DNA of 64,000 nucleotides from Diorhabda sublineata (GCF_026230105.1 NC_079479.1:14147734-14211733), one strand, 5' to 3'. Shown: positions 49,366 to 59,966, counted from the first letter of the stretch. Numbers and translations: made by a program. Notes: generated by a model not told the origin, from the letters alone.

Positions 49366-49433
49366 GTTCGCCATAAAGAAACATTCTGAAGAAAATTATC
49401 ATAATTTATTGAAACACAATTAAACATTCCAGA
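49366..49433 (+). repeat. dispersed repeat B, copy 2
   Basis: CGCCATAAAGAAACATTCTG and AAGAAAATTATCATAA match 2205-2302. Confidence 0.6.
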
Positions 49434-49491
49434 TTGAACTGAGTATTCCATAGAGACTGAAGGTAAGACGATTCCACAAATAAGTCCAATC

Positions 49492-49556
49492 TCTGAAGAC
49501 GATAACTTGGTTATAGAAACGCGCATCAGACGATATAATTCTGAGTGTTGGTGTGA
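49492..49556 (+). repeat. dispersed repeat C, copy 3
   Basis: TCTGAAGACGATAACTTGGT, TATAGAAACGCGCATCAGAC and GAGTGTTGGTGTGAACAG. It lies 60 bases after repeat B, so B and C may be parts of one element. Confidence 0.7.
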
Positions 49557-49739
49557 ACAGTAAGTTTAGTACTTAGGAAACATATTTCTAGAGGTGATTT
49601 CGAATCGAATGAGCCAATTCTAATATTTTTATTAACTTTTGGTAAATAGTATTTATAGTAAACATAATCCATATATATTTGACACTTTCAGTTCCAATTA
49701 TTTTTGTTAAATGTAGAGTTGAATTGTGATAATGTGTAG

Positions 49740-51013
49740 CTGAAAGAACAGAAGTTAACCTTCAAAAACACAATTCTAACAACAGAAAAAGAACGTGTGC
49801 TCAATACAAAGATAATGACAAAAAAACAAACTTCATTGTGGAAAGATGAGATAAAAAAGCAATTGAAAATTAAAATAGAAAAATGACACCCTTACCTAGG
49901 AAAGAGAGCGCTGGAAAACTGTGGAAACTACCAAGATTATAGGAGGAAAGTATAAAAACAGAAGACACGAAGACAATTTAGAGAGAGATTGAAATTGTGT
50001 AGTAAACGAAACCAAAATATATTTCATACGTTGCTAAAAAATTTATTTGATGATATAGAAACATAGGAGAAACTTAAGAGAATTCACTACAAAAAGACCA
50101 TGACGAAAATGATGAAGCAACAAAAAAAGGAAGAAGCAATTTATTTTTTGAAGAACGGAAAAGCCCCCAATGAAGATGAAATAACATGTGAAATGTTGAA
50201 AAACGATGGGTGAACAAAAGGTTAGGGTGTTATTGCAAATATTTAATAAAACTTGGGACCAAACCATTCGAGAATGGGACTAATAATGCCCATATACACA
50301 AAAAGATGGACGAAAGGTCTGAAAATTCACATACAGAAGTTAATATCAAAGAAATTGACACTTAGGTATAATACAATTATTTGGTCTGGCTGACCTGAAA
50401 CTAAACTGAAAACTAGCCTACCTAAAATACTCATTTCCCCGACATACCATATGGTGAAGTTGGTGGAAAAATGTGAATTACAAACTAATAAGAATAACAG
50501 AGAAGATAAATGAAATCAATCTTAATTGTTTTATAAGCTTAAATCGGTCAGACACATTTACAACAAAGGAAGGATGAAAACAAGGAGGAGGATTAAGCCC
50601 ATTCCTGAATCAATTAAATGGAACGATGTACCAGAAGAAAATGGAATGAAAAAAAAAACAAAAAAAACGGAGTTGATAACAATAAATAAGGAAGGATACA
50701 AAATGCAAATACATATGAAAAGCGAAGAAATACAACAAGTAAACGTAGTGCAATATCTAGTAGTTGAACTATGAGTTGATGGGAATAACCAACAGAATTG
50801 AAAATTGGTTAATGAATGAGAAAGTATCAAGAAGCCTAACCTAACCTAACCAAAATGGACTTATTTTGAACTATATTTAACCCCATATGGCTGCAAATTA
50901 TGGGTGCTAAATCAGCAACAAGAACTAAAATATAAGCTAGAGAGATAAAATACTTGACAGGAGTGAAAGGACGGCCTTGAAATGATAGAATTAGAAAAGT
51001 AATAATAATAATA
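49740..51013 (+). mobile_element. LINE relic, linker through RT to AAT tail
   Basis: Plus-strand blocks in order: TKKQTSLWKDEIKKQLKIKI, EKPPMKMK-HVKC for 'G.APG.DEIT.E.LK', MGEQKVRVLLQIFNKTWDQT, LFYKLKSVRHIYNKGRMKT, then NGMKKKTKKTELITINKEGY, EIQQVNVVQYLVVEL and VDGNNQQN for '..N..KT..M.I..E....+.I....+EQVN.F.YLGVEI..DGN'. After a gap comes PYGCKLWVLNQQQELKYKLE. An AATAATAAT tail at 51000-51013 could be the 3' end. Several blocks are deleted, including the FADD region. Confidence 0.8.
50835..50851 (-). repeat. interstitial telomere-type (TTAGG)3
   Basis: CCTAACCTAACCTAACC is three and a half units of CCTAA, the complement of the insect telomere repeat. It sits inside the LINE relic, between its 'VDGNNQQN' and 'YGCKLWVLN' blocks. 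Confidence 0.8.
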
Positions 51014-51020
51014 GTAAAAT

Positions 51021-51333
51021 ATCCCTGTCCGTGGGGGAGTTTGGTTTAAACAAAGTACCAAACGTGAACTGAGCCCTTTTTGTACCCGATTCGTTTTTTT
51101 TTCTGAAAAACAATATTTCAAAGCAGAAACTATGAAGAAAAATGAATTCTTTGCAAATAAAATTTTTCTATTCCAAAGTATTTTAGTATTATAGAAAAAA
51201 TCAATATTATACTTAGTTAACTTGCTACAACTAAATATTAAATTATAAAATGTGGATAGACGAGAAAAATGTACCTACCTGTGAGAGAGCTTAGTTTAAA
51301 CAAGGTACCAGTCCTTTTTGAACTCCATTCGTC
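51021..51333 (+). repeat. direct duplication, about 250-base period
   Basis: GAGTTTGGTTTAAACAAAGT, ACCA and CCTTTTTGTACCCGATTCG near 51037-51093 are repeated as GAGCTTAGTTTAAACAAGGT, ACCA and CCTTTTTGAACTCCATTCG near 51287-51331. Confidence 0.7.
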
Positions 51334-51741
51334 TATTACAACTTCGGTAGTCTTTTATGTGACGCAAATAATCTTGTTGCCATCAAACTCTCCTTGATGA
51401 TTTGGTTAATGCCATCCGTTTATTCAGTTTTTTTCTGACAAAACTTGACGCAATGTTTCCAAACTGATAAAAGTGTATTTTGGATAATCTGCTAGCTTTT
51501 GCTGTGTTACGTCTAATGTTGCAGACCTGTTCTCCTTATATAAACTATGAATTGTCCTACATATGAAATCTTGAGTAGCTTTGTCAACTGATTTTAGCTT
51601 TTTTTACACGTTTTTGGTTCTGTGAATGATCCACAGCAACCCCTTTCGTGACCACTCGATAAATGTTAATCTTACCAAGCGACGCGACTGTATATCGCAG
51701 ATTGTCTGGCAAAAATATTCCGAAGAAATTGTGTACATACG
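51334..51741. other. no recognised feature
   Basis: Nothing supported besides the beginning of repeat D at its right end. Confidence 0.5.
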
Positions 51742-51950
51742 CTTTCCGACAGCTTCGGCCAATAGAAATTCATTCATATTCACGATTCAAGAGTCCTCGT
51801 GGACTAACGGTTTGTTAGATGTTTATAGGGGGATTGAACATTATTTTTCATATCTTAATTTAGTATAAGTACCCTGCGTATTTATGAAATATTGATTATT
51901 CCTCGCATAACTGTTTTCTGCAATTGATATTGGAAGAACTATAATAAAGA
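51742..51950 (+). repeat. dispersed repeat D, copy 3
   Basis: GCTTTCCGACAGCTTCGGCC, GTCCTCGTGGACTAACGG, TTTGTTAGATGTT and TTCTGCAATTGATATTGG match 21165-21400 in the same orientation. Confidence 0.75.
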
Positions 51951-52599
51951 AGAACTGCAAGTGATACCAGTCACAAAATATTTTGATAAATACCTAAGTA
52001 GGTCCAAAAGGTCAAATTATATCAGAAAAAACTTAAAATCGATTTAGAAACATTACACATGTTATATGGTTAAATGTTATTTTTTCCTTATTAAACAGTC
52101 TTTGTACATGTTGAAATAATGAAAAGACGGAATAGACACAAAAATATTATTTTCTCAAGCAAAATCTTCATAAAAAAGTATTTGACGAGAAACTCTATAA
52201 CATAGGAAATTGTCATAAAATTTTTTGTCTACCATATACAAATCATGATTTTATTGTTATTAAAGCATGTAATGCCGCCTTCAACTGTTTTACTGCAACA
52301 AATCGGATTAAAATTCTTCCGAACAAAGTATAATCAATTCTCATCTTATCTACATAATATCAGTGGCGTGTATAAATCTTTGTTTTCGAGTGCTATATCA
52401 GGTCTATCAAATTAATTTATAAGCAGATGGTGCACTTAATTTATGGTAGCCAAATTGCTGGAAAACATTCGTGCGCGAAATGTCATCCTATTTAAAAGTA
52501 CAAAGGATTAAATTCTTCGTCGATTGACATGTAAAACTCCTGAAATGTTTCAGTGGTAGTATTTTGGTGCCAATTTACATTCCAAGACTACATCTCTTG

Positions 52600-53260
52600 A
52601 AAACAGATACTCCTATTGAAAAAACTCGCGAAATTCACTATTAAGGTTAAAAAACCTGGAAAAGGAACTTCTTAAAACACCTTCTACTTTCCCATATACC
52701 TCAACATCTCGTCTGTTGTTAAACGGAATATTCCGTTTCTTCATACAATCAGTGGATGTGATAGAACTTCTGTATTCTATAAACCAAGGAAAAATGAAGT
52801 TTGTCAAGCTTGTTGGAACGAACAAGATAATACAAAAGACTGTCATGGGTTTTCAGTATGAATATGGAAATCGTTAGGTTTTAATTCCATCAAGTTAACG
52901 GTTCTTGGCAGATGAGACCTCCTTGGACCAAAACACGCGAAATTCACTACTGAAGACATGAATCCTGAGAAAGGAACCTATTAAAACACCTTCTACTTTC
53001 CCATGTACCTCAACATCTCGTCCGAGGTTAAACAGATAGACTGTCATGGGTTTTCATTATGAAGATGGAGATCGTGAGGTTTTAATTTCATCAGGTCAAT
53101 GGTTCTTGGCATCCTTCTATTCTATATCTAACAAAACCAACTTTCGAGCTGATTTCTGTACCTCCAATAACTGCAACCGCTGCCCTACATATTTTTCAAG
53201 TATACCTTTACATCCAGGGCTAGTATGATAGACCAAATGGTACTTTGAGCTGGGGATGGA
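52600..53260 (+). mobile_element. CXC-type repeat ORF, copy 1 (partly duplicated)
   Basis: The same coding unit as 55306-55760 on the other strand. Readable parts: NQGKMKFVKLVGTNKIIQ, VMGFQYEYGNR, then again VMGFHYEDGDREVLISSGQW, and KPTFELISVPPITATAA with FQVYLYIQG. The ORF family, common in insect repeats, has 'GCDTTSAF..GK', 'SLD..RY..F', 'LPPT..AA..H..RVYLQ.Q' and then a TSO1/CXC-like Cys-rich tail. Here about 130 bases (52,620-52,750) are repeated at 52,920-53,035, an internal duplication. Stops and frameshifts are frequent. Confidence 0.6.
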
Positions 53261-53339
53261 TTTCTCATTATTATAAACATTGAATTCATCTCCAGTTGAA
53301 AGTCCTTTTGTGTCAATGTTTTGCTTGTCATCATTTGAA

Positions 53340-53545
53340 AGGACCATTTTTTGACCAATCAAACATAGAAAATGAACGTTCAGTTAATTTGGAACGTGTA
53401 CCTCTTATTATTAAGAGATGCATGTGGTTCATGCATCACGGGGCTCCTCTACATATTATAGGGATTTTTTAACGAGTATTTTAACAACGGTTTTCCAGCC
53501 AAATGGATCTTACGAGATCAATCTAGAGGATTGTGACGGGTCTGG
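53340..53545 (+). mobile_element. DDE transposase ('HDGAP' family), copy 1 fragment
   Basis: GPFFDQSNIENERSVNLERV, PLIIKRCMWFMHHGAPLHII. It corresponds to 'GPFF..G.LNGERYL..L...L.......MWFMHDGAP.HF' of an IS630/Tc1-related family; the Asp of HDGAP is His here. It breaks off soon after. Confidence 0.65.
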
Positions 53546-53589
53546 ATCTACAAAATCGTATCACACAAGGCTGTAATGTAGCAATCCTG

Positions 53590-53815
53590 GTACCTTCATT
53601 ATCATAAACAGTGAATTCATCTCCAGTTGAAAGTCCTGGAAACGTACAGGAAATTCAGCTGCCAAAAAGAAGGTATGAAATGCTCAAAAATGATTATAAA
53701 GAAACAACCACGAATAGTTTTGGAAGCTGTACAACATCTTAGTCGTTCCTTATGTCAATATCTTGGAATCCCAACTAAACAAAACCACCTGAACAATAAA
53801 GACGAACTGATATAG
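53590..53815 (+). mobile_element. CXC-type repeat ORF, Cys-rich tail, copy 1
   Basis: KVLETYRKFSCQKEGMKCSK, then KKQPRIVLEAVQHLSRSLCQ and YLGIPTKQNHLNNKDELI, 62 clean codons. The C-x-K-x-G-M-K-C-S piece resembles the 'CSCRK.GLKCS..C' of CXC tails. A near-identical copy lies at 55807-56016 inverted. Confidence 0.5.
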
Positions 53816-54599
53816 GTTCCATGGTTCCAAACAACGTCCATAAAGAAAAATTTTGAAATAAAAACTCATCATTATGATTAGAGCTAATTCTTATAAATTC
53901 AAATCAGATCCAGAATCACAAGATGAACTGTTGCAACTGATACTCTCGATAATTTCATGAGTTATATTTTCTATTTTGCATATTTTCCTTCTTTCTTCAA
54001 TCGACAGCCATTTTCTGCAGTTTTCAGGCTACACTGACCACTCCAAACCTTTCTATGATATTTTGTACATCTTATGGTTATAAAAGACCAATAAAAGCAC
54101 AAGAACTTGTATCAACTCAGGTGAATTTATAAAAGTTTTGTATATAAAAGCTCAATTTAAAATAATCTTATTGAAATTGCCCATTTCCCATTATAAATAT
54201 ATTATTGCACGTCTGAATGACGCACTTTTACTTATAACAAAGGTTGCCGCTTAAAAGCTTAGTAATTATGGGGTTTCCTCTTATGCTGACCTTCCCGTCA
54301 TAAAAACGCTAGGTAAGTTGAAATTCGGTGGGTGATTCTCTGAAATCATATACTTGGATCTCGTAAATTCCATAATTGAAATACCAAGTGACAACAAAAG
54401 AGATTAAATCAAGTGGGTTGTCTAAATCTAATTGTCGGTTACTGAAATTAACATCGTAGGAATATCCTCTTCAAAGAGTGACAGGCATATCATATATAAG
54501 AAGTGTTTTAATGATAATTTAGTCATTAATATGGATATGACGTCACTACATTTTTATATTCCCACCAGATTGAAATAGTGAGCTTTGACTGTAACTAAC
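53816..54599. other. no recognised feature
   Basis: AT-rich spacer between repeat copies. Confidence 0.5.
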
Positions 54600-54959
54600 G
54601 TAGAGTATGGATTTGAGTACTAGGAACTCAGTATCTGTTAATTCCACCCCTTTCAAGAAGTTCATAATGTGGGATGTCTGTAGTTGTCAAAGATCTTCAT
54701 CTTCTATTCTATACGCTTTCTGTTGTTGTGGTTTCATCGAGAAAATGTGGATAGACGTTTGGTTCTCAGTCCAACAGAACCTGCGTACTGAATTTTGTGC
54801 TACGCCCAGTGTTTTCGGATAGAACACTTCTCTGATTATAGATTCCCGGGAGAATCTTTGCTGGTCCCTGTAGGTTGTCCTAATAATTGATTTCACTTCA
54901 ATCTTCCTTTCTTTTTCAATGCTTTTTGTATCGTTCTGTTGACTGACTGGTCTGACCAA
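54600..54959 (-). mobile_element. IS630-type transposase relic, N-terminal part
   Basis: FYPKTLGVAQNSVRRFCWTE, then MKPQQQKAYRIEDEDL-QLQT and IMNFL follow the insect DDE pattern '..LGVS..TV.R...E', '..R....IDDFD...IR..V..FY'. The reading is open for 90 codons, with a stop after EDEDL. Confidence 0.45.
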
Positions 54960-55092
54960 AAGCCCTGTGCATTAATGATTACAAAGCCGCAAATTCAGAT
55001 CTATAAGTACATTTTTGCCAATAAAAGTGATTCGAAAAAGATTTACAGGATTGGTTAAATTGGAAGATTACTAATAATTCCATCCCAGTTCT

Positions 55093-55302
55093 GTGAGAAA
55101 AGAACTGTCTTCTTTATGTTCTCTTTATGAAGAAATTGATGATATTTTAGACATTCATGGAACGACGGTAGATAGATCTCCATCATATCATTTCGTACTA
55201 AATCAAACTCAAGTGGTATGGGCAGAGATAAATGGAGAATATTCAAGAAAAAAGGAAGTTCAACCTAAAAACTACGAAAAGGCAGTTAAAGTTTTAAGAT
55301 AA
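55093..55302 (+). mobile_element. IS630-type transposase relic, C-terminal part
   Basis: ILDIHGTTVDRSPSYHFVLN, QTQVVWAEINGEYSRKKEVQ match 'E..GH.V..LPPYHCDLNPIEL.WA.IK.YV...N'. It is 69 open codons, in the opposite orientation to the N-terminal piece at 54600-54959. Confidence 0.6.
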
Positions 55303-55305
55303 ACC

Positions 55306-55760
55306 CTAGATGTGAAGGTATACTCGCAAAATATTTTGGATAGCGGCTGCAGTTATTGGAGGTACAGATATTAGGTCGAAAGTTGGCTTTGTTAGAGATC
55401 TTGAAAATGTCTTATAGCGGATTTGGTCCAAGGAAGTCTTATCTGCCTTAGATTGATAGAAGGCTACCAAGAACCATTGACTTGATGGAATTAAAACCTC
55501 ACGATCTCCATCTTCATGATGGAAACCCATGATATTCATTTGTATTATCGTCTTCGTTCCAAGAAGCTTGACAAACTTCAATTTTCCTTGGTTTATAGAA
55601 TGCAGAAGTTGTATTACATCGACTCATTGTATGAAGAAACAGAATATTCTGTATAACAAAGAACGAGATGGTGAGGTACATCGGAGAGTAGAAGATGCTT
55701 TAATAGGTTCCTTTTCCAGGTTTCATTAAGGTTTCACCTTAATAATGAATTTCGCTTGTT
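55306..55760 (-). mobile_element. CXC-type repeat ORF, copy 2
   Basis: Best-preserved copy. LHTMSRCNTTSAFYKPRKIE, then in the next frame MKFVKLLGTKTIIQMNIMGF, HHEDGDREVLIPSSQWFLVA, KTSLDQIRYKTFSRSLTK and PTFDLISVPPITAAAIQNIL, RVYLHI. It follows the family pattern 'GCDTTSAF..GK', 'SLD.LRY..F', 'LPPT..AA..H.LRVYLQ' closely; one frameshift separates the first two parts. The function of this family is not known to me; it is associated with repeats in many insects. Confidence 0.65.
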
Positions 55761-55806
55761 TTGGTCCAAGGAGGTCACATCTGTCTTTCTTTATAATTTG
55801 GGTGGC

Positions 55807-56016
55807 CTACTTGAGAAAGTTCATAATCTGTATCAGTTCGTCTTTATTGTTCAGGTGGTTTTGTTTAGTTGGGATTCCAAGATATTGACATAAGGAACGA
55901 CTAAGATGTTGTACAGCTTCCAAAACTATTCGTGGCTGTTTTTTTATAATCATTTTTGAGCATTTCATACCTCCTTTTCGGCAGCTGTATTTCCTGTTCG
56001 TTTCCAGGACTTTCAA
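55807..56016 (-). mobile_element. CXC-type repeat ORF, Cys-rich tail, copy 2
   Basis: MKVLETNRKYSCRKGGMKCS, KMIIKKQPRIVLEAVQHLSR, and the same C-terminus as copy 1, ending ELIQIMNFLK. SCRKGGMKCS preserves the CXC-like pattern better than copy 1. Confidence 0.5.
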
Positions 56017-56079
56017 ATGGAGATGATAATGAATGTACCAGTATTGCTACATTACAACCTTGTGGGATACGATTTTGTA

Positions 56080-56690
56080 GATCCAGACCCGGTCACAATC
56101 CTCTAGATTGATCTTGAGGTGACCTAGGGACCCACGGGTGTGGAGATCCTCGTAAGATCCAATGGTCTTGAAAAACGTTATTAAAAAACTTCTATAAAAT
56201 CACTACAATATGTAGAGGAGCCGCGTCATGTATGAACCACATAATAATAAGAGGTACACGTGCCAAATGAACTGAACGTTCATTTATTATGTTTGATTGA
56301 TCAAAAAATGATCCTTCCAAATGATGGCAAGCCAAACATTGACAGAAAACATAGTGTGGAACCTCTTGGCATTTAAATCTGGTGGAAGTAGTCAAAAGTA
56401 TTAAAATTCCAACGTTTTCATAAGTGAAGAATCCAAGTGACCGATATTTCCTTGGACTTTAATTAGAACGAACGGATCTTTGTACCATAACTTCAGAAGT
56501 GCGTTGTATGATACCTTTTCTAAAAAGGTTTTAAGCTCAACATTAAGAAGTTGATACTGATCAAGTTATAAATACTGCAATATATCAAGAATGGATATGT
56601 TTTCAAACAAACATAACATTTTAAACATGATTCATCAATGCGTTGAGACATTTCTACTAAAACTTCGACGAGACCTGCTAATACCAAAGA
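56080..56690 (-). mobile_element. DDE transposase ('HDGAP' family), copy 2
   Basis: Reads HLEGSFFDQSNIINERSVHL, ARVPLIIMWFIHDAAPLHIV, then FFNNVFQDHWILRGSPHPWV and PRSP. This gives '.W.FMHDGAP.H.....FLN..F.DRWI.RG.P..W.PRSP', so one catalytic Asp (in HDAAP) is still there. About 600 bases match 57955-58540 in inverted orientation. Confidence 0.7.
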
Positions 56691-56870
56691 AAGGTTCAGG
56701 TCCCATGTAGGGCTTTTCTAGACAATCCCAAACGAGGACACTGTTTTCAATTGTATAAATTTCGGCTCGAAAAATGTTTGGTGTGTTGCCATGGTTTGTA
56801 AAGTATTTGGTTCCGGGCCCGTAGTCTCTTATTCCAGCTCTACTTGCTGCTAACAGTTAGTTAATGATTG
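56690..56870 (-). mobile_element. LINE RNase H fragment
   Basis: SRAGIRDYGPGTKYFTNHGN, TPNIFRAEIYTIENS, then PYMGPEPFFGISRS. These are the start ('SKT..G.GAG.YGP.TK.F...G..P.IFQAE..AI') and the end ('..PFIGPEPFFGIS') of the RNase H domain of insect LINEs, joined with the middle deleted. It ends exactly where the transposase copy 2 begins. Confidence 0.7.
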
Positions 56871-57954
56871 CTAGATATATTTACATAAGGTTTTTACTTG
56901 TTAGTATTCTAGTAAAATGTTACATTGAGTTCAAGTGGAATAGTGGAATTTTTTCGCATACCTTCCCAATGAACTAAGGAGATTCTGCAATTGTTTTTAT
57001 TTTGCTGAAATATACCTCATCCGGAAAAGATCTACTTCTTTCGATGCCGTGCCTGTCATCAATCGTGTGCTACCTTAGCTGTTCTATTTCCACTTCGTTC
57101 TAGCTTCTAAATTTCCTCAGTCATGACATCAACCTATCCATCTTCTGTCTTAAGCCTTTATCTGAATGATTAAGCGAGGGATTTGATGTTTGGTATTCCG
57201 AAATATGTACCCTAAATAACTGACATTTCTTGTTTGTATGATGTTTGAAGCACCTCTCCATTACTGGTTAGTGCAGTACAGGATCGTAAGGATTCTCCAT
57301 CCACAACTCTTTTATTTTATTCATGATGTCAGTTTCAAGCTTTTGTCTCATATCCGTATTCTTAACCGAGTTTAAACTGTGAGGATTCTATAAGTGAGAG
57401 TGTACTAACATTTGCTGAATGCCTAGCATTCATCAGGTCATTCATGATCCTTGCAAAACCAATCCAGGTAATATTGAAATATTTATTTTCTACATTTCTT
57501 TCCAACAGGTAGCTTCAACCCGTATCAAGACGTGATTAGGGTATTTTCTATTGTCAGGAGATTAAAAATTTAGCTATTACTGAAGTCAGTTACGTGGGTT
57601 GAGATTGAAATGAATTCCTAGAACGTTCTGATTAGAAATTGTATGAATTGGTAATCAAGTGATTGTAATTAATTGAATGATTCTCTTTTGCTTATGCATT
57701 CAATTGAATATACCAAATTTTCATTTCAATATTAAATTTTGAGCATGATAAAAGATGTTAATGAAACATGAATATTCAAAGTCTGATTATATTATAAAAA
57801 AAAATGTTTGTAAAACGCTTTCATTTGGTATAATAGTACAGAAACTTACTAACTCACCTTTAATTTGCGTATTGTCTTTTAAAAACAGGTATTTCATGAC
57901 AGCTGGATAATTAATTTTGTTCATTTACAGAAAAACTTCGCAATTGTCAAATAG
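56871..57954. other. loop between inverted transposase copies; possible LINE remains
   Basis: On the minus strand CFKHHTNKKCQLFRVHISEY and KGLRQKMDRLMS-LRKFRS vaguely resemble the end of a LINE RT ORF. Nothing firmer. Confidence 0.3.
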
Positions 57955-58640
57955 GAACCAAAATGGTCGAAATTTTAGTAGAAATATCTCTACGCATTGA
58001 TAAATTATGTTTAAAATATTATGTTTGTTTGAAAACATATCCATTCTTGATCTATTGCAGTATTTATAAGCTGATAAGTATTAACTTCTTTTAAGGTTGA
58101 GGTCAAAACCTTTTCGAAAAAGGTTCCGTACATCGCAATTCTGGAGTTATGATACGAAGATCCGTTCCTTCTAATCAAGGTCCAAGGAAATATCGGACAC
58201 CTCTATTATTCACTTCTGAAGACGTTGGAAATTTAAGACTTGACTATTTCTACCAGACTTAAATGCCAAGAGGTTCCACACCACTTTTCTGTCAATGGCT
58301 TTTCATCATTTGAAAGGACCATTTTTTGACTAACAAGGTAGGAAATAAACGTTCAGTTCATTTGGAAGATGTATCTCTTATTATCAGGAAGTGCATGTGG
58401 TTCATGCATGATGGTGCTCCTCTACATATTGTATACAGTTTTTAAATAACATTTTTCCAGACCATGATCTTACGAGAATCTCCCCACCCATGGGTCCCTA
58501 GGCCACCTCAAGATCAATCCACAGGATTGTGACCAGGTCCTGGTACCTTCGAACGTATTTGGCAAGCCAATAGACGTCGAGCGGCTTCCTGCATTTTGGC
58601 TGCAGGTGCACATTTTGAACTATTTTTTCTGTATGAACTT
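57955..58640 (+). mobile_element. DDE transposase ('HDGAP' family), copy 3 with C-terminus
   Basis: Inverted partner of 56080-56690, but it runs further. GPFFD, then LEDVSLIIRKCMWFMHDGAP, LHIVYSF, RESPHPWVPRPP and finally TFERIWQANRRRAASCILAA, GAHFE. The last part is the family's closing 'GIFERVR.S..RR...CI...GGHFE'. HDGAP is intact in this copy; frame breaks and stops are present. Confidence 0.7.
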
Positions 58641-58689
58641 TCAATCCACTACATTTAAATAGTTTGAGAAAATTACGACCAAAATAAGT

Positions 58690-59069
58690 AGAGCTAAGTT
58701 GTGAAACTTGTGGAAGCCTCATGTGACAAGAGAAATGATGCCGGATAAAATGTACAAGGCATCGGGGTACTGAGGGTAACAGAAAACGAGTTTACAGAAG
58801 ACCTGGAGGATGATTGCGCAGTGTTGTATATATTCTGGATGGTTTGGGTGAGCATTTGAATGGAAGCAAAAACCGAGTTGGTTTTCATTGAAACTGGCAG
58901 TAGAAGAAATTTTGGTGAATCACGTCGTTCAATCGACAATAACTTCATTCTAATGCAGTCAGGTCGGGTCAGAAATCCCGTACCAGCCACAACATCGAAC
59001 CTCAAAACGCCTCTCAATGGGATGCTAAAATCAAAGAAAAGAATGGAAGCTACAGATACTTTCTACCAC
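58690..59069 (+). other. unrecognised coding-like block, open on both strands
   Basis: Plus strand: VQGIGVLRVTENEFTEDLED and, from 58860, MEAKTELVFIETGSRRNFGE, SRRSIDNNFILMQSGRVRNP, VPATTSNLKTPLNGMLKSKK. The minus strand is open for 107 codons over the same bases. GC content looks higher than around. It follows directly on the transposase copy, so it may be part of that repeat or of another element. No family recognised. Confidence 0.35.
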
Positions 59070-59072
59070 TAG

Positions 59073-59966
59073 CTACTTGAGCTGATTTTTTGCTCACGTT
59101 TATAGTTCAAAGACAATTTATATTAATGCAATGGATACATTCACCAATATTAGTCCAAATTACAATATGATGCATATCAGATGTTATAAACTGAAATAAT
59201 GTATAATGTTTTATAAAGTTACAATATGGAGCAATTATGCAGCATGAAGTTGACTTTTAATACTCAAAAACGTAGTTTCCTCGAAAGATATTGAGTTTAG
59301 TGAGTCTAAGCTTCCTAATAGGCTATAGAATCACGTTTCGCCTCGGCAAACTAAGCATATTTAAGGACAAAGACACCGCCACATTAGATTTTTACTACAT
59401 TATATACTTTGTATTGTGTATTATGGAGGAAAAGACTGACAGTTTAAACTTAATGCGAATGGTTTTAATTATTTGCTTTTAAGAATGTTATGGATATCTG
59501 AAACCCTCGAAATTCATTCATTTTCTGACTAAAACAAAATATGAAATGGATTGACTATTATATTCAGAAAATTAGAAAGAACCTTGAAAAAAAAAACTGG
59601 AAATAATCTTTAATATCTTAGCAAATACGAGAAAAAATGAATTAAGAAGATAGAATTTTATTGGGGTAGAAATAATAACCAACTGAATTATTTTTGATAT
59701 TAGTTTATTGAACAAATTAGACAAAATTTCACAAATAAAACTGTTTACCTGGGTCACCTTACTTTTTGTAGTATGGACGAAAACATTTTATGCACAAATC
59801 CACCTTACACTTTACCCTAATAGTGTTTACGGTACTCGTACTTGCACACACACCCCTTGCGCTTGGGTATAGCTTCAATAAATTGGTCTATCCGAACATA
59901 TCGAATATCTATCGGAACTCTCGATGATATGGGACTTGAAGACGTAGAAAGCCCTCGTGATTTGAT
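59073..59966. other. no recognised feature
   Basis: AT-rich; the 61-63 codon ORFs here have no domain. Confidence 0.5.
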
